Part shown: positions 22,801 to 32,454 of the stretch, piece by piece
How the letters are laid out: every line of letters begins with the position of its first letter
Numbering within the stretch: position 1 is the first letter of the stretch
Assembly (NCBI GenBank): GCA_047495785.1
Contig: JBLDXI010000024.1
Coordinates: 5,022,001-5,086,000 of the forward strand
Direction: 5' to 3'
From: Lepidodermella squamata
Lineage: Eukaryota; Gastrotricha
DNA length: 64,000 bases
Notes under the pieces: model-generated
Seen by the model: only the letters and a program-made list of their open reading frames with translations
Databases searched by the model: none
What the model was told of the DNA's origin: nothing
Program-made: the position numbers and the translations under genes

Positions 22801-25800
22801 TCACTAGCTAAATTTTTCAAATGACTTTGTTTGTAGTCAACCATATCCCTATATTCCTATACCATTATACTATACTAGTGAATTCTTATAGTGAAACCGA
22901 TTTTCTCTGATTTATGATGAATATTCGCAAAAATGGGGTTATAACTGCGATCTCGCGTTAAATTTCCATAGAACATAGGTCACATATTAATAATTTACCG
23001 GTTATTTGCCCGATATTGATTGGAAGATTGGACGGTCATCAATCGAGGTCGAAAAATTAGGAAGTTCTGAAAGGGGTTTCAGGCCCAACAAATATTCAAA
23101 AATATGGTTTTTTTATTAGGACCCTTTTTTTATTAATGACTAATTTTTTTTAATTTGAAAAATTGGCTCGATAATTTTTGGCTATATATCCAAAATATTT
23201 ATAATTTTCATATTAATTTTTAACAATTAGGTGTGGATAAAAGCCGCGACGCAGATATTTTTCTCGCACGGCCTGGGCGTCGGCGCCGTCGTGGCGCTGG
23301 GCTCTTACAACCGGTTCCACAACAACGTGTACCGCGATGCGATCATGCTGTCGGCCGTCGACTGCTGCACGGCCGTGTTCGCCGGGCTCGTCGTCTTCGC
23401 CACCATCGGCTTCATGGCGCACGTGCGCCAGGAGGACGTGTCCAAGGTCGCGAAATCTGGGCCCGGCCTCGCCTTCCTCGCGTACCCGGCCGCCGTCGCG
23501 CAACTGCCGTGGTCGCCGCTCTGGGCCGTTCTCTTCTTCATCATGATCATCCTACTCGGCATCGATTCACAGTTTTGCACAGTTGAAGGTATGCAATGAT
23601 GGCCGAAACGAAATTGCACAGATGTTGAACTTTTGAAACCGTTATAATGCGATTTTGCTAATTTTTCGAAAAAATCGAGATCATGACCTTAAAAAGTTTA
23701 TCATTTTGTTCCAAATTGATTAATTATTAAATCGAATATTCCCCTCTCTTGAAAGCCTCACTTAAAGGTTCCGGAGCAATTTGACAATTTTCCCAAAATG
23801 TAAATTTTTTTAGATATTTTTGAAAATTTATACGAATTTTCCGGAATTGTTTTGTGATTTTTATTTTTATTTTATAGGTTTCATGACAGCGTGGGTGGAC
23901 GAATTTCCGACTCAGTTGCGGCGACGGAAGGAGCTATTTTTACTCGGCGTCTGCATCGTCTCGTTTCTAGTCGGATTATCGGTAAGATCAGCCTATCCAA
24001 ATGTTCAATGCCGTTTGTCGCTTGAGAAATTGAGGTTTTAATTGCGAGTTTTAGACTGTAAAAATTCCAACTGTCTTCTGGTCGTCTTAAGTATGGAAAC
24101 GTGTCGCCGGGAAATAAAACCCGGAGAAAATGAGACCTGACCGGGTCCATCAAATTACCAAACCAGCCATCATCGGGTTTTTCCGGGTTTCTAATATTTG
24201 TTTTGTAAATTTTTTAAATTCAATTAAATTTAATTAAAATTTCAATTTTACAAATATTTTCAATAGTTTCATTGATTTGGAATTTCCAAGGCAAATGGGA
24301 ATTGGTAATAGGAAGTAATAGGAAGTTACGAGATTAACAAATTTTTCCAATCGGAAAAAAATGAAACCAGCTTTGGAAATTGTATTCAAATAAGGTCTTC
24401 GAAAATCAGCTAGAATTATCCTATAAGCTACGAATATGGCCAACGTAAATTCCAAAATTCAACTTGGGTAGACATTGATATTTTATGAATTTTTGTGAAA
24501 GCACGCAATCTATAACTTTGATTTTTCTCATTTTTTTCTCATTTTTTTTCTCATTTTGTTTATTTTGTGTGTTTGTTAATTTCTTTCCGCACGTCAATAT
24601 GGCTGGTGTAGATGATAACGCAGGGCGGCATCTACGTGTTCGACCTGTTGGATCACTTCTCGCAGACGATGACGCTGCTGTTCGTGATATTCTTCGAGTG
24701 CGTCGCCATATCGTGGTCGTACGGCGTCGACCGCTTCGTCGACGACATCAACCTGATGATCGGCTACAAGCCGTTCATCTTCTGGAAGTTCGCCTGGAAG
24801 TTTTTCACGCCCGCCATTTGCTTCCTCGTCGCCATTTACGGCTTTGTCATTTACAAGCCGCTCACGTTCGAAGAAGGCCCAGGCCACACTTATGTAAGCC
24901 ATACAATATCACAATTATTTTTTTATTTATTGGACAGGTTTACGGCATTATAAGTGGGTAATAATCGAACAGTCGAAAAAAATCAAGCAATTTAAAAAGT
25001 CTCCTTATCCTTATTGAATTCCAATCAATCATTGATTTTCCGAATTATCGATTTTTAATATGAAATCGATTTTTAATTCTGATTCCCGCTCTTTACATGG
25101 GATTTTTTATTAGCTATATGGTGCTCTAATTAGAAGAATTAGCGTTTTTTGGTTCCGGTTCATATCGGAAAAATCACTGATTTGTAAAATCGGGACATGG
25201 AATCGATATGGGCTGTTCAGGCTGAATTTCCTTATTGATAATCGATAATTGATTTCAAATAAATCACTGACTATATCTATGAATGACCGATTTTTATTAT
25301 TAACCAAGTGAAGGTCGCAAACTGACCGGTCATGACCCAAAATTGGGGTAATATCGATCGATCCTAATATCTATCGATTATTGATGAGGGGAATTCAAGT
25401 GCTGGAATCTCAAATGTAGTGCTGGAACCCTTCAGTTAGGATGTTCACTTTTATACCTTTGATTTTTCATATTTTAATATTTTTCTTTAAATTTTTTTAA
25501 TGTAACAGAACTACCCACCGTGGGCGCTGGGCATCGGCTGGTGCATAACGGCGTCGTCGCTAGTGCCGATGGTCGTCTACGCTGTTGCGTTGTTCATCCG
25601 CACGCCCGGTGATATGCGAACGGTAATCAATACATTCGCCAACGCATGCCGTCACGGTTGATTGAATTTATTGTTTATATACTACCCAAATTACAGAGAA
25701 TACGCCTCATGTTCCGGCCTGTGTACACGAACGAAAATCGCGACCGAGCGATGGCGATCCGGCGCGACGCCGAGGCCAGGGCGAAACAGGCGCAACAGCC

Positions 25801-25822
25801 GTTGCTGGAGGCGAAAGATTAA
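19809..25822 (+). CDS. SLC6-family Na+/Cl--dependent transporter
   Basis: Seven exons: 19809-20174, 21171-21746, 23231-23588, 23878-23981, 24612-24893, 25509-25622, 25697-25822; 641 aa, full length for a 12-TM SLC6 protein. It moves an amino acid, GABA or similar solute with Na+ and Cl-. Seen: TM1 [20 protein letters not shown] (NVWRFP at 65-70), with Gly rather than the Asp typical of monoamine transporters; a glycosylated loop with a [10 protein letters not shown] pair and NAT; TM6 GSYNRF; TM8 GIDSQF. The SGPGLAF-AYP stretch before TM8 resembles GABA/creatine/taurine transporters, but substrate is not certain. The N-terminus has a [14 protein letters not shown] run (16-29). Exons are very GC-rich beside AT-rich introns. 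Start at 19809 is the first ATG in frame, 54 residues before TM1. Confidence 0.92.
21939..21974. repeat. Telomere-like CCCTAA-rich tract in SLC6 intron 2
   Basis: Run of imperfect CTAACCC units, complementary to TTAGGG. Short and degenerate. Confidence 0.6.
22120..22640. repeat. Degenerate direct duplication in SLC6 intron 2
   Basis: TTGTCACGTGACCTTACCT occurs at about 22131 and 22448, each followed at similar distance by GATAGCTAG and then by GACAC-TT-TTGACAGTC. Period about 320 bases, strongly diverged between the anchors. Confidence 0.6.
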
Positions 25823-26500
25823 CTGGCGAAAACTGACAGCATATCCCCAATACCCGAGTACAATTTGTTCAACCCTTTTTGTATGTTGTTCAACCCCAGC
25901 CCAGTGTTTAAACGTGCTATGTCCATGATCGTTCTAATCTATACTGTCTCCGCGAGCTTCCGACGCCCGTTTTGAGGTCAACCGAGACGGAGAAAATTCA
26001 GAGAAAACAAAACAAAAAACTGCCAAACTGATGATTTGTACGAAATTTCTACCCGTTTAATTTTGTTAATAATTTATCTAATTGGAAAGGTGCCTGTTTA
26101 TATGTACGAGCAGTATTTTCGTTAACATTCTTGATTCAAAACTCATAACCGAGTGGCGTGTTATGGAGGAGAATATTCGAATCTTCGTCGATGCTAGTTT
26201 ATCCTAAGTTGAATTACCTAATCAAAGTTATATGTTCTCATTTCTTATTCGAAGTGTTCATAAATGAATGGTACTTTAAATCAATAAGATTTTTAATATA
26301 TATTATGTTGAGTGTCGAAGAAGATGAGTTGAAACATTATGGATTCAAATCTTGTGAGCATGAAAAAACGGTATCGTCCATTGCATATCTTGTTTTGAGT
26401 ACAACTATGGACTTGAAAAGATTATCTGCGTCGCTTTTGTCCAGTAAATGAAAGTTGCTATTACGACATACGCCTTAATTTATGGGTTGAACAGGGTGGA
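25823..26500. other. Intergenic region after the SLC6 gene
   Basis: 3' UTR and spacer. A short open frame at 26158-26451 has no ATG start and no recognisable features, so it was not called. Confidence 0.4.
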
Positions 26501-26503
26501 ACA

Positions 26504-26528
26504 CTGAAGATCCAAAGGTCCTGGTTCG
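26504..26528 (+). pseudogene. tRNA-Phe fragment
   Basis: CTGAAGATCCAAAGGTCCTGGTTCG is the anticodon-to-T-arm part of the neighbouring tRNA-Phe with one deletion and one substitution; both ends are missing. Confidence 0.6.
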
Positions 26529-26610
26529 TTCGCTTAGGTAGAGCCTTCCTAGATTAAACGTAAATATAGTGTATCACTAGAGTTGAAAAAGGCTTGACAG
26601 CTGTATACTA

Positions 26611-26654
26611 GGCTGTTAACCGAAAGGTTGGTGGTTCGAGCCCACCCAGGAGCG
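26611..26654 (+). pseudogene. tRNA-Asn, 5'-truncated
   Basis: Begins at the anticodon stem (GGCTGTTAACC) and runs to the 3' end CAGGAGCG. The 5' acceptor strand and D-arm are replaced by unrelated sequence. Confidence 0.75.
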
Positions 26655-26731
26655 CAATTTTTTAATCAAACTATAACAGTCTTCTGCAATGAGCTAGCGA
26701 AGCATCAACTTTACCACTGCTGTACATAACA

Positions 26732-26804
26732 GCCGAGATAGCTCAGTTGGGAGAGCGTTAGACTGAAGATCTAAAGGTCCCTGGTTCGATCCCGGGTCTC
26801 GGCG
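26732..26804 (+). tRNA. tRNA-Phe (GAA)
   Basis: 73 bases; acceptor GCCGAGA/TCTCGGC, anticodon loop CTGAAGA, T-loop GGTTCGATCCC. Confidence 0.95.
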
Positions 26805-26883
26805 TATCGCATGTTTTGCATAAACGCTGGAGACGTTCTAATAAAGTCTTTGGTTGCCAGTTGCCAATTGGCAAAGTCAGGTT

Positions 26884-26955
26884 GGCCCGTTGGTCTAGGG
26901 GTATGATTCTCGCTTCGGGTGCGAGAGGTCTCGGGTTCAATTCCCGAACGGGCCC
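26884..26955 (+). tRNA. tRNA-Pro (CGG)
   Basis: 72 bases; acceptor GGCCCGT/ACGGGCC, anticodon loop TTCGGGT. Confidence 0.95.
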
Positions 26956-27046
26956 ATTCTATTTTTTGCACAGAGTTGCTGAAGGTGCGATGACGTTGAT
27001 AATTTGAGTTCTTCACAGTTTACGCATACAACAGGGATTTTGCACC

Positions 27047-27118
27047 TCCCTGATGGTCTAGTGGTTAGGATTCCGCGCTTTCACCGCGGCGGCCCGGGTT
27101 CGATTCCCGGTCAGGGAA
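27047..27118 (+). tRNA. tRNA-Glu (TTC)
   Basis: 72 bases; acceptor TCCCTGA/TCAGGGA, anticodon loop CTTTCAC in CCGCG/CGCGG. Confidence 0.95.
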
Positions 27119-27208
27119 CACTTTTAGCCTTTCCAATTTTGATCCTGAATGGAATGGCTATATAAAAGGGACGGAAGACCTCCGAATGCTGCAAAAAGTG
27201 TCAAGACC

Positions 27209-27280
27209 AGGCTCAGGGGGGGATCGAACCCTCGATCTTCTGCTTACTAGGCAGACGCTCTACCACTAAGCTACTGAGCC
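27209..27280 (-). tRNA. tRNA-Thr (AGT)
   Basis: 72 bases; acceptor GGCTCAG/CTGAGCC, anticodon loop CTAGTAA in TCTGC/GCAGA. T-stem GAGGG/CCCCC has one A-C mismatch. Confidence 0.92.
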
Positions 27281-27353
27281 GGGGTTGACTGCTTTATTTT
27301 CGCAAGCGCAGTCTCCTCATTTCAGCCTTTTTTATCTTGCCGAAAAAAGTATA

Positions 27354-27426
27354 TGGAGGATACGGGCGTCGATCCCGTTACCTCTCGCATGCTAAGCGAG
27401 CGCTCTACCATTTGAGCTAATCCCCC
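27354..27426 (-). tRNA. tRNA-Ala (AGC)
   Basis: 73 bases; acceptor GGGGGAT/ATCCTCC, anticodon loop TTAGCAT. T-loop reads GATCGAC instead of TTCGANN, so box B is atypical in all copies. Confidence 0.9.
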
Positions 27427-27493
27427 TTCGAGATCTTCATCTTCTTAGCAGCCGGTCGATGCCATAAACATGTTACCCTGGGTAAAAATATTG

Positions 27494-27566
27494 CGCCCTC
27501 CGGGGGACTCGAACCCCCGACCCTGTGATTAAAAGTCACATGCTCTACCGACTGAGCTAGGAAGGC
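27494..27566 (-). tRNA. tRNA-Lys (TTT)
   Basis: 73 bases; acceptor GCCTTCC/GGAGGGC, anticodon loop CTTTTAA. Confidence 0.95.
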
Positions 27567-27652
27567 CCTTGTGATTATTCTTGACAGCTTGACAAGTGAT
27601 AATTCTGTTGCTATGATAACACCTCAGCCGAAAAGGCCAGCAAAAATAGAGC

Positions 27653-27725
27653 CGACGCTGATGGGACTCGAACCCACAATCTTCGGATCCGAAGTCCGAC
27701 GCGATAGCCATTTCGCCACAGCGCC
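27653..27725 (-). tRNA. tRNA-Arg (TCG), the only complete copy
   Basis: 73 bases; acceptor GGCGCTG/CAGCGTC (one G-T pair), anticodon loop CTTCGGA in TCGGA/TCCGA. The six array copies lack eight bases at the 5' end that are present here. Confidence 0.93.
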
Positions 27726-27825
27726 TATCGATAGATGCAGCAATGCAATGCGCTCGCCCTTTAAACGGCCAAATTTCTCATATTTTCGGATGGATTACAA
27801 CAATTTCCTAGAGTAGCTACATCTG

Positions 27826-27909
27826 GTCAGGATGGCCGAGCGGTCTAAGGCGCCAGACTCAAGATCTGGTCCTCGAAAGAGGGCGTGGGTTCGAACCCCA
27901 CTTCTGACA
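27826..27909 (+). tRNA. tRNA-Leu (CAA)
   Basis: 84 bases, identical in layout to the 18.1-kb copy. Ends the inverted tRNA block; the similarity to the right block stops just after the TATTTTTCACATTTTT spacer. Confidence 0.95.
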
Positions 27910-28155
27910 CTATTTTTCACATTTTTAGAGTAATTTCTACCGACTGAGGCTCTTGAAATGCGTGGTCATCCTCGACTGGAAATTGGATTTCAAACCTCTC
28001 TGTAAGCACGTGGCTCATTGATTAAAAACTTCGTTTTACTGTGCGGCTGCTGTCACTCCTTTTGTTTACTTTTTAATCATCAAAATTTGTCCGTAGAGGC
28101 AGATCAGGTCAATTTGATCTCTTTCACGCTCGAGTAGATTCCTCGGCCACTATCG

Positions 28156-29325
28156 ATGGGTTTCCCCAATGTTATGTTTCTGGGATTTCTTCTCACCATC
28201 ATTTTCGCTCCTTTAATGGCTGAGTGTAAAAACTTTGAAAGCTATGCTTTTGAGCACAGGCAGACAGTCGACTTGCTGACAAGGTGTCCACAGTTTTCCC
28301 GCGAATCCCCCAGTGCAAGCTGCTATGAAGGAGGAGGAACCGCAAAGGAGATCACTGAGGTTACAAGGTGTCGAAAGACAAAAGCTAAAATTTATTTCTT
28401 CCCTATTCGTTTGGTCGAAGTTAGTGACGTTCAGCAGACAATCAAAGTTTCAGCAACTATCATGCTCGACTGGATATCCCCATGTGCAAACTTGAGCAAG
28501 GAAGACCACAGGAACGTTTTCTACCCCGACGAATCCCAGTTCTGGTATCCCCGAATATACCTTGACAGAGACATGGAAAACGCCGGACTGCAAGGAGTTT
28601 CCTCCCAGTTAACTGCTATTATACGCAGCGAATCAGTGCAGTTCACGAAGAGGATAACTGGGATGTTTACAGCATCTTGTAAGTTCGACTTTACTCAGTT
28701 CCCTTTCGATCGCCAAATTTGCATAATCATGTTCCGAACTGAGACTTCGCAAGCACAAGTCGATGTCATTGGTTTGAAGGTTTATGATGCCATCACTCAC
28801 AAGCAAAGCAGTTGGATTGTTGAAAGTATAACCTGAAAGTTCAAAAAGTATTCCTCAGATAAAACCAACTACCCGTCGTTCATTTATACATTACGCCGCG
28901 ACTCTACATTCTACGTCCGTTTCCTCATGGCTCCTTGTGCTGTGTTGACCAGCTTCAACCTGATTTCCCTGGCAATGCATGCCTCCATGCCACATCGGCC
29001 TGCCTTTTCGCTGTCGCTAGTTCTATCTCTGACTGTTTTACAGCTCGAAGCTTACGCCAGAACTCCGCAAACGCCACAGCCGATACTGCTTTCGTCTTAC
29101 ATAAAATACTGCGAGCTGTTGTCCTGCATAATAGGCCTGTACACCCTGGCATCTTTCAGCCTAGTCAAAAGCTACAAACACTGGCTTCTTGCTAATGTTA
29201 TTCACTTCCGCTCATTGAAAATATCTCTAAATCGCAGTATTGACATTATTGTCCTGCTAGCAAGTGCCGTATTTTTCTCTTACATTCATTTCTCTGTGTT
29301 TCAAATGCACAGTGAACTTCAGTAA
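28156..29325 (+). pseudogene. Cys-loop receptor subunit A (left copy), interrupted by one stop codon
   Basis: Ligand-gated ion-channel subunit relative of the intact gene at 37008-38210. The frame is open from ATG 28156 to TAA 29325 except for TGA at 28834-28836, just after SSWIVESIT, where the relative continues through GGYRLDK. Seen: N-terminal hydrophobic signal, the Cys-loop with 13 residues between cysteines (CKFDFTQFPFDRQIC), TM1 LMAPCAVLTSFNLISLAM, TM2 PAFSLSLVLSLTVLQLE, TM3 and TM4. No introns. Only one lesion, so it may be a young pseudogene, a polymorphism or a sequencing error. Confidence 0.8.
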
Positions 29326-29529
29326 TAAAAATTCGAATGCAGTCAACATGCGAACATGATGGTGACAAAAGTGTGCGAGCTGTTGAGGATATTGCGATTT
29401 GCCCACTCGAAATTTTCGACATGTGCGAGTTTGAGAAACCATGTTTTATTGAAACAAAATAATTAATAATAATAACAATTATAAGGGCTGCCCTTGAGCA
29501 AAGCCCATTGTTTCGGCTTCACACGAAAA

Positions 29530-30467
29530 ATGAATAGTATTCTATTGATATTGAAAGCAGCCTACTTTCTTCATTGCTTTGCGACAAAGACTCTGCTGAC
29601 CCAGTCTTACGCCCTAATCTCACACTGCAAGTCATTTTCCCCAGAATCATACGATCCTAATTGTGCTTCGAACACAATTGGGTTTGGAAGCCAAGGATTT
29701 TTCACGAAAATGCCGTCGAAAACGTAGGGATGCAAGGCGCAAGCTCGAGTTTCATAATTTACGTATACGAGCATAATGATTCAACGCTTGCATTTTCTTG
29801 GGCCAGATCTCATGTATTTGTATCGAAGTGTCGAATGGACATGTCGCTGTTTCCTTTTGATCAACACATCTGTGCAGTTTCTATAGCACTGCTCAGCACC
29901 GGAACTGTTACTCAACTGAACCCAGCAAGAATTCACGCGAAGACCAACTTCCAAATCTTGGATGATAATTGGAGTGATTTCAAACTTCTGAAAGTAAAAT
30001 ATACAATTAGCCATGTGCTATTTCGGGTTAAATTCTCCCGCAAATCTACATATCACTTTTGGTTCTACCTTATTCCTACTGGGGTTCTGACCATTTTCGG
30101 CATTGGATCCCTTCTAATCCATCCTACGCTAGGAGATCGACCGTCCTATTCAGTGACCAGTCTGCTAGCTCTTACGTTTATGCAAGTACAAATGAACAAC
30201 GACCTGCCAAAGATGCCCAAGTTTACTCTCCTCGGTATTTTTATCATGTCATGCGAGCTGATATCAGGGCTCCTTACAATGTATAACCTTGCGATCTGTG
30301 GTTTGACCAAAGCATATAAAAGTTCTTTCACTTCGCCGTATCTCCTAGTTGGCGATTTCTCAATCACTCATGCTAGATTCTATGACTTTGTTGCTTTTTG
30401 TACGTCGGCTCTGATGTTTTCTCTTGCGTGCACCTATGTCATTATCGTGGCAAAACTTTTTCTGTAA
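29530..30467 (+). pseudogene. Cys-loop receptor subunit B (left copy), deletion and frameshift
   Basis: Relative of the intact gene at 35540-36673. The first part (29530-29665) codes for the signal peptide and the first 30-odd residues. Some 60 codons present in the relative, after DCASN, are missing at the join, and the rest (29670-30467) continues in another frame from WVWKPRIFHENAVENVG. The second part keeps the Cys-loop CRMDMSLFPFDQHIC, TM1-TM3 and TM4. The upstream frame ends in a stop at 29727. Confidence 0.82.
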
Positions 30468-30839
30468 CAGGATGATATATAGTAGAAAGTAGTAAACATG
30501 AATACGATTGGAGCAAGTCAAAGCATTCATTAAGGTGCATTTGCAAAACTTTCTCTAAATTCCGTCAATTTCTCGGAATAATTAACTAGAAACCCAAAAG
30601 ACAAATGTTTGCGGAATAACATTGGGATCTGCGAGAAATCGCGGCTTGGACCTAGATCTAAGTCGATTTACAAATATGTCTGCTCCCGTTCAGAATCCTT
30701 GTTTACCATTAAGAGAATAGGCCCTGTTAACGTGACAGTGAGATAAAAAAGGACAGAATACTTGCAGAACAAACAATTCGGTTATGCACTAGCTATCTGA
30801 GCTGATGTCAGTGAACTCTCGGCGCTCATATTGCAGCAT
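30468..30839. other. Intergenic region
   Basis: No gene or repeat seen between the left receptor pair and the Kunitz-like gene. Confidence 0.4.
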
Positions 30840-32088
30840 TTATAGTTTCTGCTTATCCAGCTTTTTCTTATCCAGCTTATCCAAGTTTTTCTCGCCTTTG
30901 CCATCGACCTTTGCTTTCTTCCAAAGAAAGTTTCCAATTGGTAGGCTCGGAACGCTCCAGTCAATTATTGGAAATCCATTGCCGAAATTGTTCGGGAAGT
31001 AAGGGTTGAAACCACCGAAGCGCGGTAGAGGTGGTGGCCCTAAAAGCACGGGGGGAGTTGGCGTCGTAGCCCTGTAGCCAGGCCGCAGGTAGTAGACAGA
31101 AGCGTAATAGCACGCGGAAATGCAGGCAGAATAGCTGGCATAGTTGTTGCGGCTTTTCACGCATGAGCAGTCACGCAGAACGGCTACACAGTCGCCCTTC
31201 ATGGCGTCAAAGTAGAATCGCTGGTAGGAGGCAGCCTGAGGTGGACAGTAGCCCCAGCCTTTACAAAAAGACATTGAAATACGATTTAAATTTTTGCTTT
31301 ACATTTTAGTACCGGGGTATTACAATTGGCTTTTACCTCAACAAATCTATTATCAGTCTAAGATTTAGCCTTTCCGATTTGATCCTGAATGAAATGGCTA
31401 TATAAAAGGGACGGAAGACCTCCGAATGCTGCAAAAAGTGTCAAGACCAGGCTCAGGGGGGGATCGAACCCCCGATCTTCTGCTTACTAGGCAGACGCTC
31501 TACCACTAAGCTACTGAGCCGGGGTTGACTGCGCAAGTGCAGCCTCCTCATTTCAGCCTTTTTTATCTGCTTTACTGCTGAACTTACCAAGAGGCTGAGT
31601 GTTGCACTGGGTGACGTCGACCCCAGGTGGGTAGGTGCCGCGCTGGCCAGTCGACATAGTTCCTGTCGACTGAGTTACCGTAAAAGATAAAGGCGGCGGC
31701 AAGTCCCCTGAAGTTGTCAAAGGTGGCGGGAGATCAGGCGATGTCGTGATCAAGGGCGGCGGGAGATCGGGCGACGTTGTTATAAGAGGTGGCGGTAGGT
31801 CGCCGGATGTCGTTGATGATGGAAGTGCGGGTGGTAGGTCATAGTAGTATATTGGAGGTGGCAAATCGCTCTGCTTTGGTTTGTATTTCGAGTATTCCCA
31901 TCTCGCTGATACTGCAAAATATTGTTATTTTTGTGTCGTAAAACATCGAATCTGGTTGCGTCTACCCAATTGGGTTAGTAATTGGGTCTAAGGTATGTAC
32001 CTGGATAGCGTTGGCGCTGTTTAGTTTGGTGGACAAGGCACAGAGCAATGATAGCGACAGTCAAGGAAAAAACGATGTCATTTGGCAT
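30840..32088 (-). CDS. Secreted Pro-rich protein with a Kunitz-like domain
   Basis: Three exons: 32088-32001, 31911-31588, 31258-30840; 276 aa. Exon 1 codes for a signal peptide (FSLTVAIIALCLVHQ). Exon 2 gives a low-complexity linker with DLPPPL repeated several times. The Kunitz-like domain (132-187) has cysteines at 132, 142, 161, 168, 170, 183 and 187. The last three fit the C-x12-C-x3-C end of BPTI/Kunitz modules, with FYFDAMKGDC and NNYASYSAC at the usual places. C168 is an extra cysteine and C142-C161 is three residues longer than usual. The tail is basic and Lys-rich (KAKVDGKGEKNLDKLDKKKLDK). Kunitz modules commonly inhibit serine proteases, but the unusual cysteine pattern makes activity uncertain. 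Intron 2 contains a complete tRNA-Thr gene on the same strand. Confidence 0.78.
31366..31565 (-). repeat. Dispersed copy of the tRNA-Thr segment
   Basis: Matches 27127-27330: CCTGAATGAAATGGC, TATATAAAAGGGACGGAAG and CCGAATGCTGCAAAAAGTG, then the tRNA and TCCTCATTTCAGCCTTTTTT. Lies wholly within the intron. Confidence 0.85.
31449..31520 (-). tRNA. tRNA-Thr (AGT) inside an intron of the Kunitz-like gene
   Basis: 72 bases; acceptor GGCTCAG/CTGAGCC and a perfect T-stem GGGGG/CCCCC, better paired than other copies. About 200 bases of the array spacer were copied with it (31366-31565). Confidence 0.93.
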
Positions 32089-32454
32089 GGTTACCTACTG
32101 ATTCGACAGGTCAGAAGCAAAATCAGTGATGTTTCTCGGCAATCTGACAAATGACCACTCTAGCTGATCGCCGGTCATCCCTCATTTGCAAGTGCGCATG
32201 TTTGCGTGACCGGTGACGTTTAACTTCACGGCTGTGAGCTGCGACCAAACCTGTAGATCGGTTCGTTCTATTTATCTATAGGACATGCATTTTTCTCGAA
32301 TAATTATACCTGATGGTCAGCACTTGCCCGGTGTAATTATTCGCACTATGAAGATACGCACCCGATAAGAGGGAAAAACGATTTTACTCACTTGTTTTTA
32401 TTCTTTGCGCTTCGAAAATCACAAATATGCTTGTAAATTGAAATAAATGAAGAT
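32089..32454. other. Intergenic region
   Basis: Upstream of the Kunitz-like gene and downstream of the glycosyltransferase gene. No gene seen. Confidence 0.4.

Larger units (their letters stand above)
26611..30467 (+). repeat. Left arm of a large inverted duplication
   Basis: tRNA block Asn-Phe-Pro-Glu-Thr-Ala-Lys-Arg-Leu followed by receptor genes A and B. The right arm 35540-39922 has the same loci in mirrored order and orientation. tRNA parts are nearly identical; receptor parts have diverged. Confidence 0.8.

Noticed and set aside
24485-24961. Alternative frame of 158 codons overlapping SLC6 exon 5
   Set aside because: The SLC6 frame matches the family and splices in phase; the other frame is Arg/His-rich shadow sequence from GC-rich codons.
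26158-26451. 97-codon frame after the SLC6 gene
   Set aside because: No ATG start, no homology recognised and AT-rich composition like the surrounding spacer.
28834-28836. TGA read as selenocysteine
   Set aside because: The related gene has no cysteine at this point and the receptor family has no selenoproteins.
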